Of a stretch of 58,902 bases of DNA, positions 1 to 8,337 are shown in pieces. Each line of letters opens with the position of its first letter. Position 1 is the stretch's first letter. The notes beneath the pieces were generated by a model. The model saw only the letters and a program-made list of their open reading frames with translations. It did no database searches and had not been told where the DNA came from. Where the stretch lies: the NCBI RefSeq assembly GCF_901873445.1, contig NZ_CABFLN010000003.1, positions 1-58,902 of the forward strand, in the 5' to 3' direction. Position numbers and translations under genes: made by a program. The DNA comes from Gemella haemolysans. GTDB lineage: Bacteria; Bacillota; Bacilli; Staphylococcales; Gemellaceae.

Positions 1-250
1 AATGAACTTGCTAATGGTTCTAAACGTCTAACCGATGGACTAACTCGTCTTAGCGATGGTGGACAAAGACTTAACAACGGAATTAATGAACTTGCTAATG
101 GTTCTAAACGTCTAACCGATGGACTAACTCGTCTTAGCGATGGTGGACAAAGACTTAACAATGGAATTAATGAACTTGCTAATGGTTCTAAACGTCTAAC
201 TGACGGTCTTTCTCACCTTAGTGAAGGTGGAGCTAAACTTGGTGATGGAG
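1..250 (+). repeat. 84-bp tandem coding repeat, first array
   Basis: An 84-bp unit (28 codons) begins at 1, 85 and 169. The first two copies are nearly identical in DNA and the third decays after about 30 bases. Near-identity at the nucleotide level points to recent duplication or gene conversion. The array probably continues left of the window. Confidence 0.9.
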
Positions 251-3099
251 TATCTCAATTACAAAGTGGAGCTGGAAGATTATCAGGGGGTCTAAGTTCA
301 TTAAACGATAAAAAAGACGCGTTAATCTCTGGTGTAAATGAACTAACTGAAGGTTCTAATAAACTTACTATCGGTTTCGATACATTCAAAGCTAAAAGTA
401 TTATGCTTACTTCTGGTTTCAATTCTCTATACAACGGAAGCAAAGAATTCCAAGCTGGACTTTTAAAATATACTAACGGTGTTCTTACACTTAATGAAAA
501 ATTATTAGCTAAAAAAGATGATTTAGAAAAACTTAATGTCGGAAGTGCTACATTAAACAATGGAATCGATAGATTATCAGACGGTATTTCACAAATCAAC
601 TCTGGACTTGCAGCTAAAAAAGATGATCTTAATAGACTTACTGCGGGTGGGGTGGCATTAGGTGATGGAGTAGCTAAACTTTCTGAAAGTACTCCAAAAC
701 TTGTAGATGGAGCTGATAAGCTAAACATAGGGTTAAACGCACTAAACGATAACCTACCTAGCGATAGTGCTTTAGCAGCTAAGAAATCTAATCTAAACTC
801 AACATTAGATAAACTTAAAGGATTAAAACTTACTTATAGAACTCATTTTAATCCACTTAACAGTGCTTTTGCAGAATTAGGTTCTCAATTAGAATCTATA
901 AAAGCTCTCGTAGATCGTATAGAAACACAATCTACTACGACTACTACAACTACAACAGCGTCTGCTCCAGCTCCTGCAACTACTAACTTTGCAAACTTGG
1001 AGCAAACATTATCATCAATGCAATTAACACCTGAACAAAAAGCAAGTATCCTTGCTGCTGCTCGTAACGATGTTGCTGCTACACCAGCACCTGCTGCTCA
1101 ACCAACTACTACTGTTCAAAATAGCAGCAGTAACAACAATAGCCAGATTAAAGCTGAACTTTCTTCAGCAGTATCTAGCGCAAACTCAAAATATTCAAGT
1201 ATGAAATATCGTGTAGGAAGATTAAATTACATCCAAACTCAACTTGATAAATTCGATGTAAATACACTTTCTTCTCAACTTGAAGGAACAATTAGTGGTT
1301 TTTCTAGCATTAAAGACGCTGTCGGTAAACTTTCTGCTGGTAGTGGGCAATTAAAAGCTGGTTTAACTATAATGAACGAAAAAACACCTACCCTTATGGC
1401 AGGATTCAATCAATATAAAGGTGGAGTAGATGCTACAGTATCTTCTCTAACAACAGGGGACTTAGCAAATGGACTTAACCAACTTGCTAGTGCAACTCCA
1501 AAACTTAAAGATGGAGTAACAAACTACACTAACGGTGTAAGTGCCCTTACTACATCAATGACTACAGGTGAACTAGCACAAGGTGTTGGAACACTTGCAG
1601 CTAAAGGATCAGAACTACAAGCAGGATTCGATAAATTAGGTGGTGGTATCAGCATAATGCATGAGAAACTTCCTGAGTTAGCTGGTGGTATTGATGCTTT
1701 AGTTAATGGAAATGCAAAAATCAATGCAGGACTTAACAAACTACAAGCTAAACTTCCTGAATTAAGTATCGGTATTAAAGAACTTGATAACGGTGGTAAA
1801 AAATTATATCAAGGACTAACAGATATGAAAGCTAAAGCTCCGGAACTAATTAACGGACTTAACAGCGCTAAAGACGGGTCTGAAAAACTTTCTAACGGAC
1901 TAGCCGTTATGCAAGCTAAAGCTCCGGAATTAATCAACGGGGTTAATGCTGCGAAAGTTGGATCTGAGAAACTTTCTAATGGTTTAGCTGCTATGCAAGC
2001 TAAAGCTCCTGAGTTAATTAACGGAGTTAATGCCGCGAAAGCTGGATCTGAAAAACTTTCTAATGGACTTGCTGCTATGCAAGCTAAAGCTCCGGAATTA
2101 ATTAACGGGGTTAATACTGCTAAAGATGGATCTGAAAAACTTTCTAACGGACTTGCTGCTATGCAAGCTAAAGCTCCGGAATTAATTAATGGAGTTAATA
2201 GCGCCAAAGATGGAGCTAACAAACTTCACGGCGGACTTGTTGCTATGCAAGCTAAAGCTCCTGAGCTACTTAATGGACTTAACACTGCTAAAGCAGGTTC
2301 CGACAAACTTTACAGCGCTCTTACAATCATGCAAGCTAAAGCTCCTGAGTTAATCACAGGATTAGATAAAGCAAAAGATGGGTCTGGTTTATTAGCAGAT
2401 AAACTTTCTAGCGGAGCTGATAAACTATCAGCAGCTAAAACTGGAGACAAAAACGTAGACATGATGTCTAACCCAATCAAAACTAATATTAGCGACATCT
2501 CAGAAGAAACTAGCTACGGAAACGCAATGGCTCCATTCTTCTTAGTATTCGGACTTCTAATCGCAGCTGCGGCATTTAACATCCTATTCCCAGCTCGTAA
2601 AGCGGAATACAGAGAATCAACAAATAGTCTATTCACTTCAAGACTTGCATCAATGTCTACATTCGCAGTATTAGCTACACTTATCGAAGTTGTAACGATG
2701 AAATTATTATTCGACTTTAGAATACAAAACTTCGGAATGTACTTCTTAGGATTAATACTTTCAGGTATCGTGTTTATGATAATAACTCACTTCTTATCAT
2801 ACACGTTCGGAAAAGTTGGGAATGCTATTAGTATCGGATTTGTAGCTCTACAATTCGTCCTAACTACACCACTATTCCCTAAAGAAATGTTACCATCTCT
2901 ATATAGTGGATTAATTCCTTTCACACCTGTTTACTATGGTGACATGGCAGTTCGACACGCTGTTCTTGGTGGTTTAACTGATGGAATTTACAACAACTCT
3001 ATATTAATCTTAGTTGTTTTAGGAATAATATTCTTAACTATTACTTACATCTCTTATAACAACAAGAATAATAAAGTTGCTGTAAATTTAGCAAAATAG
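1..3099 (+). CDS. YhgE/Pip-family membrane protein, 5' end outside window
   Basis: The reading frame is open from base 1, so the true start lies upstream. The visible 1,032 residues are mostly regular polar repeats rich in the pattern LxxGxxxLxxGL, followed by about five membrane segments in the last 220 residues (from about 2518) and a short polar tail. This layout matches the YhgE/Pip family, whose C-terminal part belongs to the ABC-2 membrane superfamily and which includes phage infection protein and the EsaA-like type VII secretion partners. Residues around 300-390 form a low-complexity Thr/Ala/Pro/Asn linker. The long repeats should form an extracellular rod. No type VII genes are visible here, so its role is open. 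A hairpin repeat (3119-3171) and a second hairpin (3192-3227) follow the stop codon. Confidence 0.85.
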   Translation, partial: NELANGSKRLTDGLTRLSDGGQRLNNGINELANGSKRLTDGLTRLSDGGQRLNNGINELANGSKRLTDGLSHLSEGGAKLGDGVSQLQSGAGRLSGGLSSLNDKKDALISGVNELTEGSNKLTIGFDTFKAKSIMLTSGFNSLYNGSKEFQAGLLKYTNGVLTLNEKLLAKKDDLEKLNVGSATLNNGIDRLSDGISQINSGLAAKKDDLNRLTAGGVALGDGVAKLSESTPKLVDGADKLNIGLNALNDNLPSDSALAAKKSNLNSTLDKLKGLKLTYRTHFNPLNSAFAELGSQLESIKALVDRIETQSTTTTTTTTASAPAPATTNFANLEQTLSSMQLTPEQKASILAAARNDVAATPAPAAQPTTTVQNSSSNNNSQIKAELSSAVSSANSKYSSMKYRVGRLNYIQTQLDKFDVNTLSSQLEGTISGFSSIKDAVGKLSAGSGQLKAGLTIMNEKTPTLMAGFNQYKGGVDATVSSLTTGDLANGLNQLASATPKLKDGVTNYTNGVSALTTSMTTGELAQGVGTLAAKGSELQAGFDKLGGGISIMHEKLPELAGGIDALVNGNAKINAGLNKLQAKLPELSIGIKELDNGGKKLYQGLTDMKAKAPELINGLNSAKDGSEKLSNGLAVMQAKAPELINGVNAAKVGSEKLSNGLAAMQAKAPELINGVNAAKAGSEKLSNGLAAMQAKAPELINGVNTAKDGSEKLSNGLAAMQAKAPELINGVNSAKDGANKLHGGLVAMQAKAPELLNGLNTAKAGSDKLYSALTIMQAKAPELITGLDKAKDGSGLLADKLSSGADKLSAAKTGDKNVDMMSNPIKTNISDISEETSYGNAMAPFFLVFGLLIAAAAFNILFPARKAEYRESTNSLFTSRLASMSTFAVLATLIEVVTMKLLFDFRIQNFGMYFLGLILSGIVFMIITHFLSYTFGKVGNAISIGFVALQFVLTTPLFPKEMLPSLYSGLIPFTPVYYGDMAVRHAVLGGLTDGIYNNSILILVVLGIIFLTITYISYNNKNNKVAVNLAK
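1825..2412 (+). repeat. 84-bp tandem coding repeat, second array (7 copies)
   Basis: Seven 28-codon units, each starting with the residues M(K/Q)AKAPEL, run without a gap within the YhgE/Pip-like gene. The middle copies are most alike and the outer ones diverge, as expected for an array that grows and shrinks from its centre. The unit length equals that of the first array although the sequence differs. Confidence 0.9.
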
Positions 3100-3118
3100 T
3101 ACAAAATAAATAAAAATG

Positions 3119-3171
3119 AGGGTGACTCAAAAAATCAAGATTTCAAAAAACGATTTCATCGAGTCACTCCC
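3119..3171. repeat. Dispersed hairpin repeat, copy 1
   Basis: Arms GGGTGACTC (3120-3128) and GAGTCACTCCC (3161-3171) enclose an A/T-rich inner part that also pairs in more complete copies. It starts 20 bases after the YhgE/Pip stop codon and could end that transcript. Related copies lie near 9103, 12601, 12680, 38785, 50308 and 54287. Confidence 0.8.
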
Positions 3172-3191
3172 ACAATTTATGGTTATATAAT

Positions 3192-3227
3192 AAATTCGGG
3201 GCATGAAAAAATTCTAACCCCGAATTT
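3192..3227. terminator. Candidate terminator
   Basis: A perfect 10-bp inverted repeat (AAATTCGGGG and CCCCGAATTT) with a 16-base loop is followed by CAATTTTTAT on the plus strand. It lies about 90 bases beyond the YhgE/Pip gene. The rest of 3228-3428 is AT-rich and shows nothing I can name. Confidence 0.6.
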
Positions 3228-3428
3228 CAATTTTTATATAAAAAGACAAATATCCAATATAATAAAAGTGTAAAAACTAATTAACTAAGAAAGGATATTG
3301 GTCGTGAATAATTTTATCACAAATTTACTATTAATAAAAAACGGTAAATGTCAATATCAAATTAGACAGAAAATTTTTCAGTAAAAATCTTAGGGATTAA
3401 TAACACTTCCCCTCATTTTTTTGAAACA

Positions 3429-3537
3429 AATCAGCTTAATAGGCACGTAGAAAAAACAAATATCTTAGTCAAGGGTTTAAACAAAGTATCCCTTGACTAA
3501 CGGTGGAGGTTTTTTCTATACTTTGCCTATGCTGATT
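3429..3537. repeat. Long nested palindrome at the 3' end of the IS30 remnant
   Basis: Four arm pairs nest inside each other: AATCAGC/GCTGATT, ATAGGCA/TGCCTAT, TAGAAAAAAC/GTTTTTTCTA and TTAGTCAAGGG/CCCTTGACTAA (3465-3475 with 3490-3500). Together they give about 35 base pairs around a 14-base loop. The right arm contains the last codons of the transposase remnant. It could be an insertion-sequence end, a MITE or a strong terminator. Confidence 0.7.
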
Positions 3538-4595
3538 GTTTTATTATCACTCTAGCTTCTTTATCAAAAGCTTCATTGGCTCTTTGATAACCTAGTATTT
3601 TTCTAGGGAGATTATTTATTCTATCTACTATATTCTCAATGTATTGTCTATTATAATCATCTATAGACGTACCTTTTGGTATAAACTGTCTTATTAATTT
3701 ATTAAAATTCTCATTCTCGCCTCTTTCGAAGGCTGAATATAGGTGTGCGAAATATACTTCTACCACGTTTGAAAAGTATTTACTTAATGTTGAAAATTCA
3801 GATCCGTTATCTTCTGTTATAGATTTTATAATACCTTTTTGATATTCTTCCATTATTTTATTTAATACATATGTAACAGATTCACTGTCTTTAAAATCTA
3901 TTAATACTACGATTCCTTTTCTTGTTTTTCTTTCTGTTAAGGTTAGTAAACATGTACTTTCTCCTTTTTTCATGTACTGTATCTATTTCAAAATGACCAA
4001 ATTCTTCACGCTTATCAATATGGTTTGGTCTTTCATCTATACTAATACCTAAGATTTTTTTATTCTCCTTTGGGTTTGTTTTGCATTTTTCACGTCCCAA
4101 TTTCTCTTTCAGATTTATATTTTTAACTTTAAGTCTACCTTCATCTATATAACGATAAAGCGTATTTACGCACACTACTTCTTCTTTTGTGAATAATCCC
4201 TCTATCAATGCTCATCCTATAACTACATCAGGTGATAGTTTATCTTCTAAAATCAATTTTTCTGCATATTCTATGAACTCTTTAACCTTGTTAAACTTTG
4301 ATTTATTGCGACTATTCATTCTATTTGTTTCATACACACATTGATCGTAGACTGGGCTATACTCCTCTTTATATTTAACTTTACTATTAACCTTTTGTTT
4401 AGTTCTAACTGTTCCTCTTTTGATTTCATTGAGTACTGTTTGTGGTGATACTCCCAGTATTTTTACCATAGTTCGTTTTGGCACAAAAGGTAGCTTTTTC
4501 TTCTTGCATTTCTCAGCTTCTTTAATCAAGTTAAATAAAATTCTTCGCGTTGCGAATATTAGATGTTTACTTTCTTTGTATTTTCTTGTAAAATT
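3527..4595 (-). pseudogene. IS30-family transposase, broken
   Basis: Three consecutive pieces together give an IS30-type transposase: an N-terminal helix-turn-helix (LGVSPQTVLNEIKRG) after 4529, a middle part with the first catalytic Asp (FGHFEIDTV), and a C-terminal part with the second Asp (DNGSEF) and Glu (ERGENEN). An in-frame TGA sits at about 4212-4214 between the first two pieces. A frameshift in a purine-rich run near 3955-3973 separates the last two. In-frame sequence continues upstream to about 4595 without a good start codon. It cannot make an active enzyme. A second, inverted and internally deleted relative lies at 14385-14895. Confidence 0.85.
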
Positions 4596-4599
4596 AGTT

Positions 4600-4903
4600 T
4601 TAGTATTTCTACTTTACTCAAATTACATAGAGAGAATGATTTAAATATATTTCTAACACTTTCTTTACTTCTTTTAAGAAACAACTTTTTAGCTCTAAAA
4701 TTTAACCTTTTTCAAATTTTTTATACCTTATATTGCTAATTTCTATATAAATTGTATAATTATAAAATATTGTAATATAATTACATAAATTTTAATTAAA
4801 GTTTATTTATAATGAATTAGAATTATTTATATTTTCTATAACGCGGACTTCTTTTATCCACAATAAAAAACAGAGAATTTCTAAAAAAACCTCCGTTTAA
4901 TAA
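4600..4903. other. AT-rich intergenic stretch with tmcAL terminator
   Basis: No gene is visible. A minus-strand hairpin at about 4863-4897 (AAACGGAG pairing with CTCTGTTT, then a T-run) fits a terminator for tmcAL. The remainder is very AT-rich and featureless. Confidence 0.5.
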
Positions 4904-6034
4904 TTAATCTATTATTTGTATATTTTCTCTAAAAATGTCTTTGTTATTAAATAGTAATTCATATATTCTAGCTACTTTAATATCTTGTTCAAAGTTCAAA
5001 CTATTTTTACTATTCAAAAGTGGATGAAGAATGATTTTACCGTCTCTATTGATTTCTCTAATAACAGCTGCTCTATCCTTTTTCACAGCTAACACTCTAA
5101 AATTGTTAGTAGAAAAATATTTTTTATAATCTTCTTTCGTTGTATTAGTTAGTATATGAAGTAATACCCTTTGAATTTTTTTATTACTATATCTTTTCGT
5201 AGCAATTAATTTTACTAAATCACCATAACTTCCTGCTTTAATAGCTGCTTCGTAAATTCTATTTTCTAACCCCTCATTAATATCATAAATCTTTTCTATC
5301 TCTGATTTACCAAGAGATAATATCTTATATTTTAAATACGGAAATATCTCTGTTTCTGATGCTTTTTTTTCTTTTTTTAAATCTCTCAACATCTCATTCG
5401 AAAGATACTTTTCAATCTTTTCATCATCTATATTGTTTCTTATGGAAGTTGCACTAAGATGCACTTGATCTGACATCTCTGCGCTATTCAATCCTTGACC
5501 TTCTCTTTTTATCGGAATCATTTGAATTTCTAGTCCCGCTTCTCTAATAGCTTTGTAATAACTATATGCTAAACTGAAATTCGGATTATTATTCTCAAAA
5601 CCATATAATCTACTATTAATTTTCGCGTGATTAAGACCTAATTTTAATAATTTTTTATATTCTTCTCTGCTTGCGTTTTGCTGTTTTGTGTAAATCTCCT
5701 CAAACATACTTACATCTTCATTTTCAGTTCCAAAGATTAAATGAGTTATTCCAGCACCAGACAATATCTCTATACTCTTTTTAGCGAAATCATCTCCATA
5801 CGCAACACTACCCAAATAAGGTAGTGCTACAACTAAATCACAACCACACCTAACAGCTTCCTTAGCACGAATATAGCCATCTACAACAGCAACTTCTCCC
5901 CTCTGTGTAAAAAATTCACTCATCACACAAACAACTTCTCCGTTATTTCGATCCGCAATATCTCTTGCACATTCTATTAAATATCTATGTCCACTGTGTA
6001 ACGGATTAAATTCTGCAACTATTCCTATCCTCAT
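4904..6034 (-). CDS. tmcAL: tRNA(Met) cytidine acetate ligase TmcAL
   Basis: The 376-residue product matches the TmcAL (formerly YlbM) family, which activates acetate with ATP and acetylates the wobble cytidine of elongator tRNA-Met. The N-terminus GIVAEFNPLHSGH carries the HxGH-type nucleotidyltransferase motif, followed by the family block SEFFTQRGE and an ALPY segment near residue 75. The length is slightly below the roughly 400 residues common in Bacillus. The start ATG follows GAGGTGG. The gene is transcribed alone, with its own terminator at 4863-4897. This looks like chromosomal backbone inside an otherwise accessory stretch. Confidence 0.9.
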   Translation of the reverse strand: MRIGIVAEFNPLHSGHRYLIECARDIADRNNGEVVCVMSEFFTQRGEVAVVDGYIRAKEAVRCGCDLVVALPYLGSVAYGDDFAKKSIEILSGAGITHLIFGTENEDVSMFEEIYTKQQNASREEYKKLLKLGLNHAKINSRLYGFENNNPNFSLAYSYYKAIREAGLEIQMIPIKREGQGLNSAEMSDQVHLSATSIRNNIDDEKIEKYLSNEMLRDLKKEKKASETEIFPYLKYKILSLGKSEIEKIYDINEGLENRIYEAAIKAGSYGDLVKLIATKRYSNKKIQRVLLHILTNTTKEDYKKYFSTNNFRVLAVKKDRAAVIREINRDGKIILHPLLNSKNSLNFEQDIKVARIYELLFNNKDIFRENIQIID

Positions 6035-6074
6035 ACTTCCACCTCACTTTTTACTATTTTTGTGAAAACATGGA

Positions 6075-6125
6075 AAATAGCGAGTCTTTTACTTAATACT
6101 TTTATACTAAGCAAGTCCCTCGCTT
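6075..6125 (-). terminator. Candidate terminator downstream of the 6134 gene
   Basis: On the minus strand AGCGAG pairs with CTCGCT across an imperfect, A/T-rich inner stem, followed by ATTTTCC. The T-run is weak, so confidence is moderate. Confidence 0.45.
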
Positions 6126-6133
6126 TCTTTTTC

Positions 6134-6742
6134 CTATTCTCTATTTTTATTATTTTCTGTATTTTCTGTCGGATTAGAGACTATCTTCTCTACGCTGTTA
6201 TCTTCAAAAATATCTACAGTCCATCCTACTAGGCTTCCATCTTTCGCCGTTACCTTACTTATAGAAAATTGTCTAGGTCTTTTATCTCCTTCAGTTAACT
6301 TCTTAACCTCTTGTTTTCCAAAATCTAAAGCTTCTTTTTGGGAATTAAATACTTTACCAGTCGTACCAACACCTTCTGATTCTGATAGTTTTTTCCCTTT
6401 ATAATCTTGTACTCTATTATTTTTTTGAGATACATTATCGCTATTTTTTATTATATTTTTTTCTTTGTTTTGTATAACTTTATTATTAGATTCGCTATCT
6501 TTATTTTCTGATTTTTGTTCTTCTTTTATCTCTGTAGACTGATTATTATCTTCATCACGATTGTTATCTTTACTATTTTTATCTTGTTCTATCTGTTCTT
6601 GTTTATTTTCACTTTGTGATGAATCTTTCTTCTGAACAGATTCCTCCTTACCAAAATAACTAATTGTTAAAAAAATAATAATCGCAATAATACAGGATAA
6701 ACCGCTATATAGCATAATCTTAGTGGTTTTATTTTTTTTCAT
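6134..6742 (-). CDS. Membrane-anchored protein with disordered linker, function unknown
   Basis: I do not recognise this protein. It has a short basic cytoplasmic start (MKKNKTTK), one membrane segment at about residues 10-30, a long Lys/Glu/Asn/Ser-rich linker, and a compact C-terminal part of about 75 residues with VFNSQKEALDFGKQEV and GWTVDIFED. The topology puts the C-terminal domain outside the cell. ATG at 6742 is chosen because GAGG lies 11 bases upstream; an in-frame ATG at 6763 has no ribosome site. The next gene upstream (6885) has the same architecture, and its tail also carries an AxxYAxxE-like segment, so the two may be distant paralogues. Confidence 0.65.
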   Translation of the reverse strand: MKKNKTTKIMLYSGLSCIIAIIIFLTISYFGKEESVQKKDSSQSENKQEQIEQDKNSKDNNRDEDNNQSTEIKEEQKSENKDSESNNKVIQNKEKNIIKNSDNVSQKNNRVQDYKGKKLSESEGVGTTGKVFNSQKEALDFGKQEVKKLTEGDKRPRQFSISKVTAKDGSLVGWTVDIFEDNSVEKIVSNPTENTENNKNRE

Positions 6743-6835
6743 AATTTCTATATCCTCTTTCATACTTACTCTATATTATACCACTTATCATAGTATTTTG
6801 CTAAAATAAAAAGATATTTATTCTCTCTTTTTTAC

Positions 6836-6880
6836 GCAAAAAACACAGTCTCTAGCATATTCCTAAAGACCGTGCTTTTA
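6836..6880 (-). terminator. Terminator after the 6885 gene
   Basis: On the minus strand GCACGGTCT pairs with AGACTGTG (one G-T pair) around a loop and is followed by TTTTTT. It separates the two membrane-anchored genes into different transcripts. Confidence 0.7.
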
Positions 6881-6884
6881 AATT

Positions 6885-7460
6885 CTAACCTTCTTTAATA
6901 TTTACAACAAATTCACCTTTGTTATTTCTGTCTACAGTATAACTATAGTGTTTTTTATTTTCTTTTGCTAATCTAGCTATTTCATCATTAGCATATTTTT
7001 TAGCATCAGCTGAACTTCCATATGTTCCTTGTGATGATGTGTTACTAGAAGATGAACTATTATCTTTATTATCAGTGTTTGCTTCTTCTTTCTTAGAAGC
7101 AGTATTATTACTATTTGAAGCTGTGTTACTGTTACTAGTTGTTCTATTACTTACAGCTCTGTTATTATCACTTGACTTATTGCTTTCTGATTTAGAAGAG
7201 CTTGAAGATGATGAACTATTGCCATCATTAGAATCTTTACTTTCTCTATATTTCTCCTCATCACTTTTCTCTTTTGATTTAGACTTAGAGTCATCTTTGT
7301 CTTTAGTTTTTGATGAAGATACATCTGTAGTATCATTATCCTTTTTCTTACTTAAACTATCTCCACCTGTAAAATAACTTATCCCTATGAATAACGCACT
7401 ACATAAGAATATAGCTAATACTATACCCCATAATACTTTCAACAATCTATTATCTTTCAT
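6885..7460 (-). CDS. Membrane-anchored Ser/Asn/Lys-rich protein, function unknown
   Basis: This 191-residue protein has one N-terminal membrane segment (about residues 8-28), then about 120 residues of almost pure Ser, Asn, Asp and Lys. It ends in a short conserved-looking tail (SSADAKKYANDEIARLAKENKKHYSYTV, given here only as key parts AKKYAND and NKKHYSY). The ribosome site AAGGAGGGG stands at the right distance before ATG. The low-complexity linker would span the wall and display the tail. It resembles the neighbouring 6134 gene in layout. No known domain is recognised. Confidence 0.65.
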   Translation of the reverse strand: MKDNRLLKVLWGIVLAIFLCSALFIGISYFTGGDSLSKKKDNDTTDVSSSKTKDKDDSKSKSKEKSDEEKYRESKDSNDGNSSSSSSSSKSESNKSSDNNRAVSNRTTSNSNTASNSNNTASKKEEANTDNKDNSSSSSNTSSQGTYGSSADAKKYANDEIARLAKENKKHYSYTVDRNNKGEFVVNIKEG

Positions 7461-7596
7461 TATATTCCCCTCCTTCGTTATTAATATATTATAATACTAT
7501 TTTTAGCAGATTTCCACTATTTTTTTATTATAATCTATTCAAATTAAATTTTACTTAAAACTTTCTCTAAAAATAATTATTAATCAAAAAAATTAT

Positions 7597-7640
7597 TTTT
7601 GACAAACTATAACTAATTAATTCGTTATATATAGTGTCAG
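7597..7640 (+). promoter_or_regulatory. Candidate promoter of the DUF1659-lysin cassette
   Basis: TTGACA at about 7599 is followed, about 20 bases later, by TTATAT/TATATA. The spacing is longer than ideal. The inverted pair TATAAC and GTTATA lies across the spacer and could be an operator. Confidence 0.35.
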
Positions 7641-7683
7641 AGGCCAAAGACAAATAATAAACAATTACAAAGGAGATTTGAAA

Positions 7684-7878
7684 ATGAAAATATTAAAAAA
7701 AGTTTTACATTTAAACTATAGCGAAGAGAAAAACCAAAAACAAGTTGGTAAAAGTTATAACTTTGAGGTTGCTACAAACGCTGAAGATAACACTTTAAAA
7801 GAAGTAGGAGAAGAATTAAAAAAACTTATCGATAAAAATATCGATACTATTACTACTAACACTAAAGAATCACTATAA
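7684..7878 (+). CDS. DUF1659-family small protein
   Basis: The 64-residue product (MKILKKVLHLNYSEE...) fits DUF1659, a family of short soluble proteins that in Bacilli is usually paired with DUF2922 and YvrJ, as here. ATG at 7684 is preferred over TTG at 7678 because AAAGGAG ends 8 bases before the ATG. It is the first gene of a four-gene same-strand cassette, with 20 bases to the next. Its function is unknown. The conserved pairing suggests that the products act together. Confidence 0.7.
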   Translation: MKILKKVLHLNYSEEKNQKQVGKSYNFEVATNAEDNTLKEVGEELKKLIDKNIDTITTNTKESL

Positions 7879-7898
7879 TTTAGGAGGAAACACATATC

Positions 7899-8111
7899 AT
7901 GGAGAAAAAATTAAATATTTATTTTAATACGGAGAATAAAAAAACTTATCACATCGCTTTATCACATCCAAAAGAAAACTTAAGTAAAGATACTGTTGAG
8001 GCTGTTGCTCAAAAAATTGTTGATACAAAAGTATTTAACAACGAAAAACATACCCTTACAGGTTTCAAAAAAGCTACTTACGTTACACGTGAAGCAAGCG
8101 AACTTCAATAA
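7899..8111 (+). CDS. DUF2922-family small protein
   Basis: The 70-residue product has the DUF2922 pattern: an N-terminal strand-forming stretch, a HPKENLSKDTVEAVAQKI-type central block, and a C-terminal (V)TREASEL end that resembles the family's VxREV tail. GGAGG lies upstream of ATG. Its place between DUF1659 and YvrJ is the canonical order. The molecular function is not known. Confidence 0.8.
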   Translation: MEKKLNIYFNTENKKTYHIALSHPKENLSKDTVEAVAQKIVDTKVFNNEKHTLTGFKKATYVTREASELQ

Positions 8112-8126
8112 TAGAAGGGAGGGAGG

Positions 8127-8150
8127 TGCGGTTAATTCCGCACCTTTTTT
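8127..8150 (+). terminator. Intrinsic-terminator hairpin abutting the yvrJ start codon
   Basis: AGGTGCGG and CCGCACCT form a perfect 8-bp GC-rich stem with a 6-base loop, followed by seven T and then directly ATG at 8152. It may end most transcripts after DUF2922. In read-through transcripts it would fold between the GGGAGGGAGG ribosome site and the ATG. Confidence 0.8.
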
Positions 8151-8151
8151 T

Positions 8152-8313
8152 ATGGATATATTAAATTTCATTAATACTGTAGGTTTTCCTATTTTTGTTG
8201 CAGTATTCTTTTTATTAAAATTAGACAATACTCTACAAAATATAGGAAAAAATTTAAATGAACTTACTCGTATTATCGAAACAAAATTAAATCTAGATAT
8301 TAGCAATAAATAA
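8152..8313 (+). CDS. YvrJ-family holin-like membrane peptide
   Basis: The 53-residue product has one hydrophobic segment (about residues 7-23, VGFPIFVAVFFLLKL) followed by a charged amphipathic tail, which is the YvrJ family pattern and resembles BhlA/UviB holin-like peptides. ATG at 8152 gives the family's usual length; longer readings of the frame run back through DUF2922. The ribosome site GGGAGGGAGG is 26 bases upstream, but a stable hairpin between them would bring it near the ATG. A CHAP lysin follows 24 bases later, so a membrane-permeabilising role is plausible but inferred. Confidence 0.75.
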   Translation: MDILNFINTVGFPIFVAVFFLLKLDNTLQNIGKNLNELTRIIETKLNLDISNK

Positions 8314-8337
8314 TACTAACAAAAGGGAGTAAATATT

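Noticed and set aside
1..250. Possible CRISPR array
   Set aside because: The repeats are in-frame coding units without spacers and vary by codon changes.
1809..2222. Minus-strand repetitive open frame
   Set aside because: It mirrors the 84-bp repeats of the YhgE/Pip-like gene and has no ribosome site.
7039..7377. Plus-strand open frame of Leu/Ser-rich sequence
   Set aside because: It is the antisense of the Ser/Asn/Lys-rich linker of the 6885 gene; low complexity keeps the frame open by chance.
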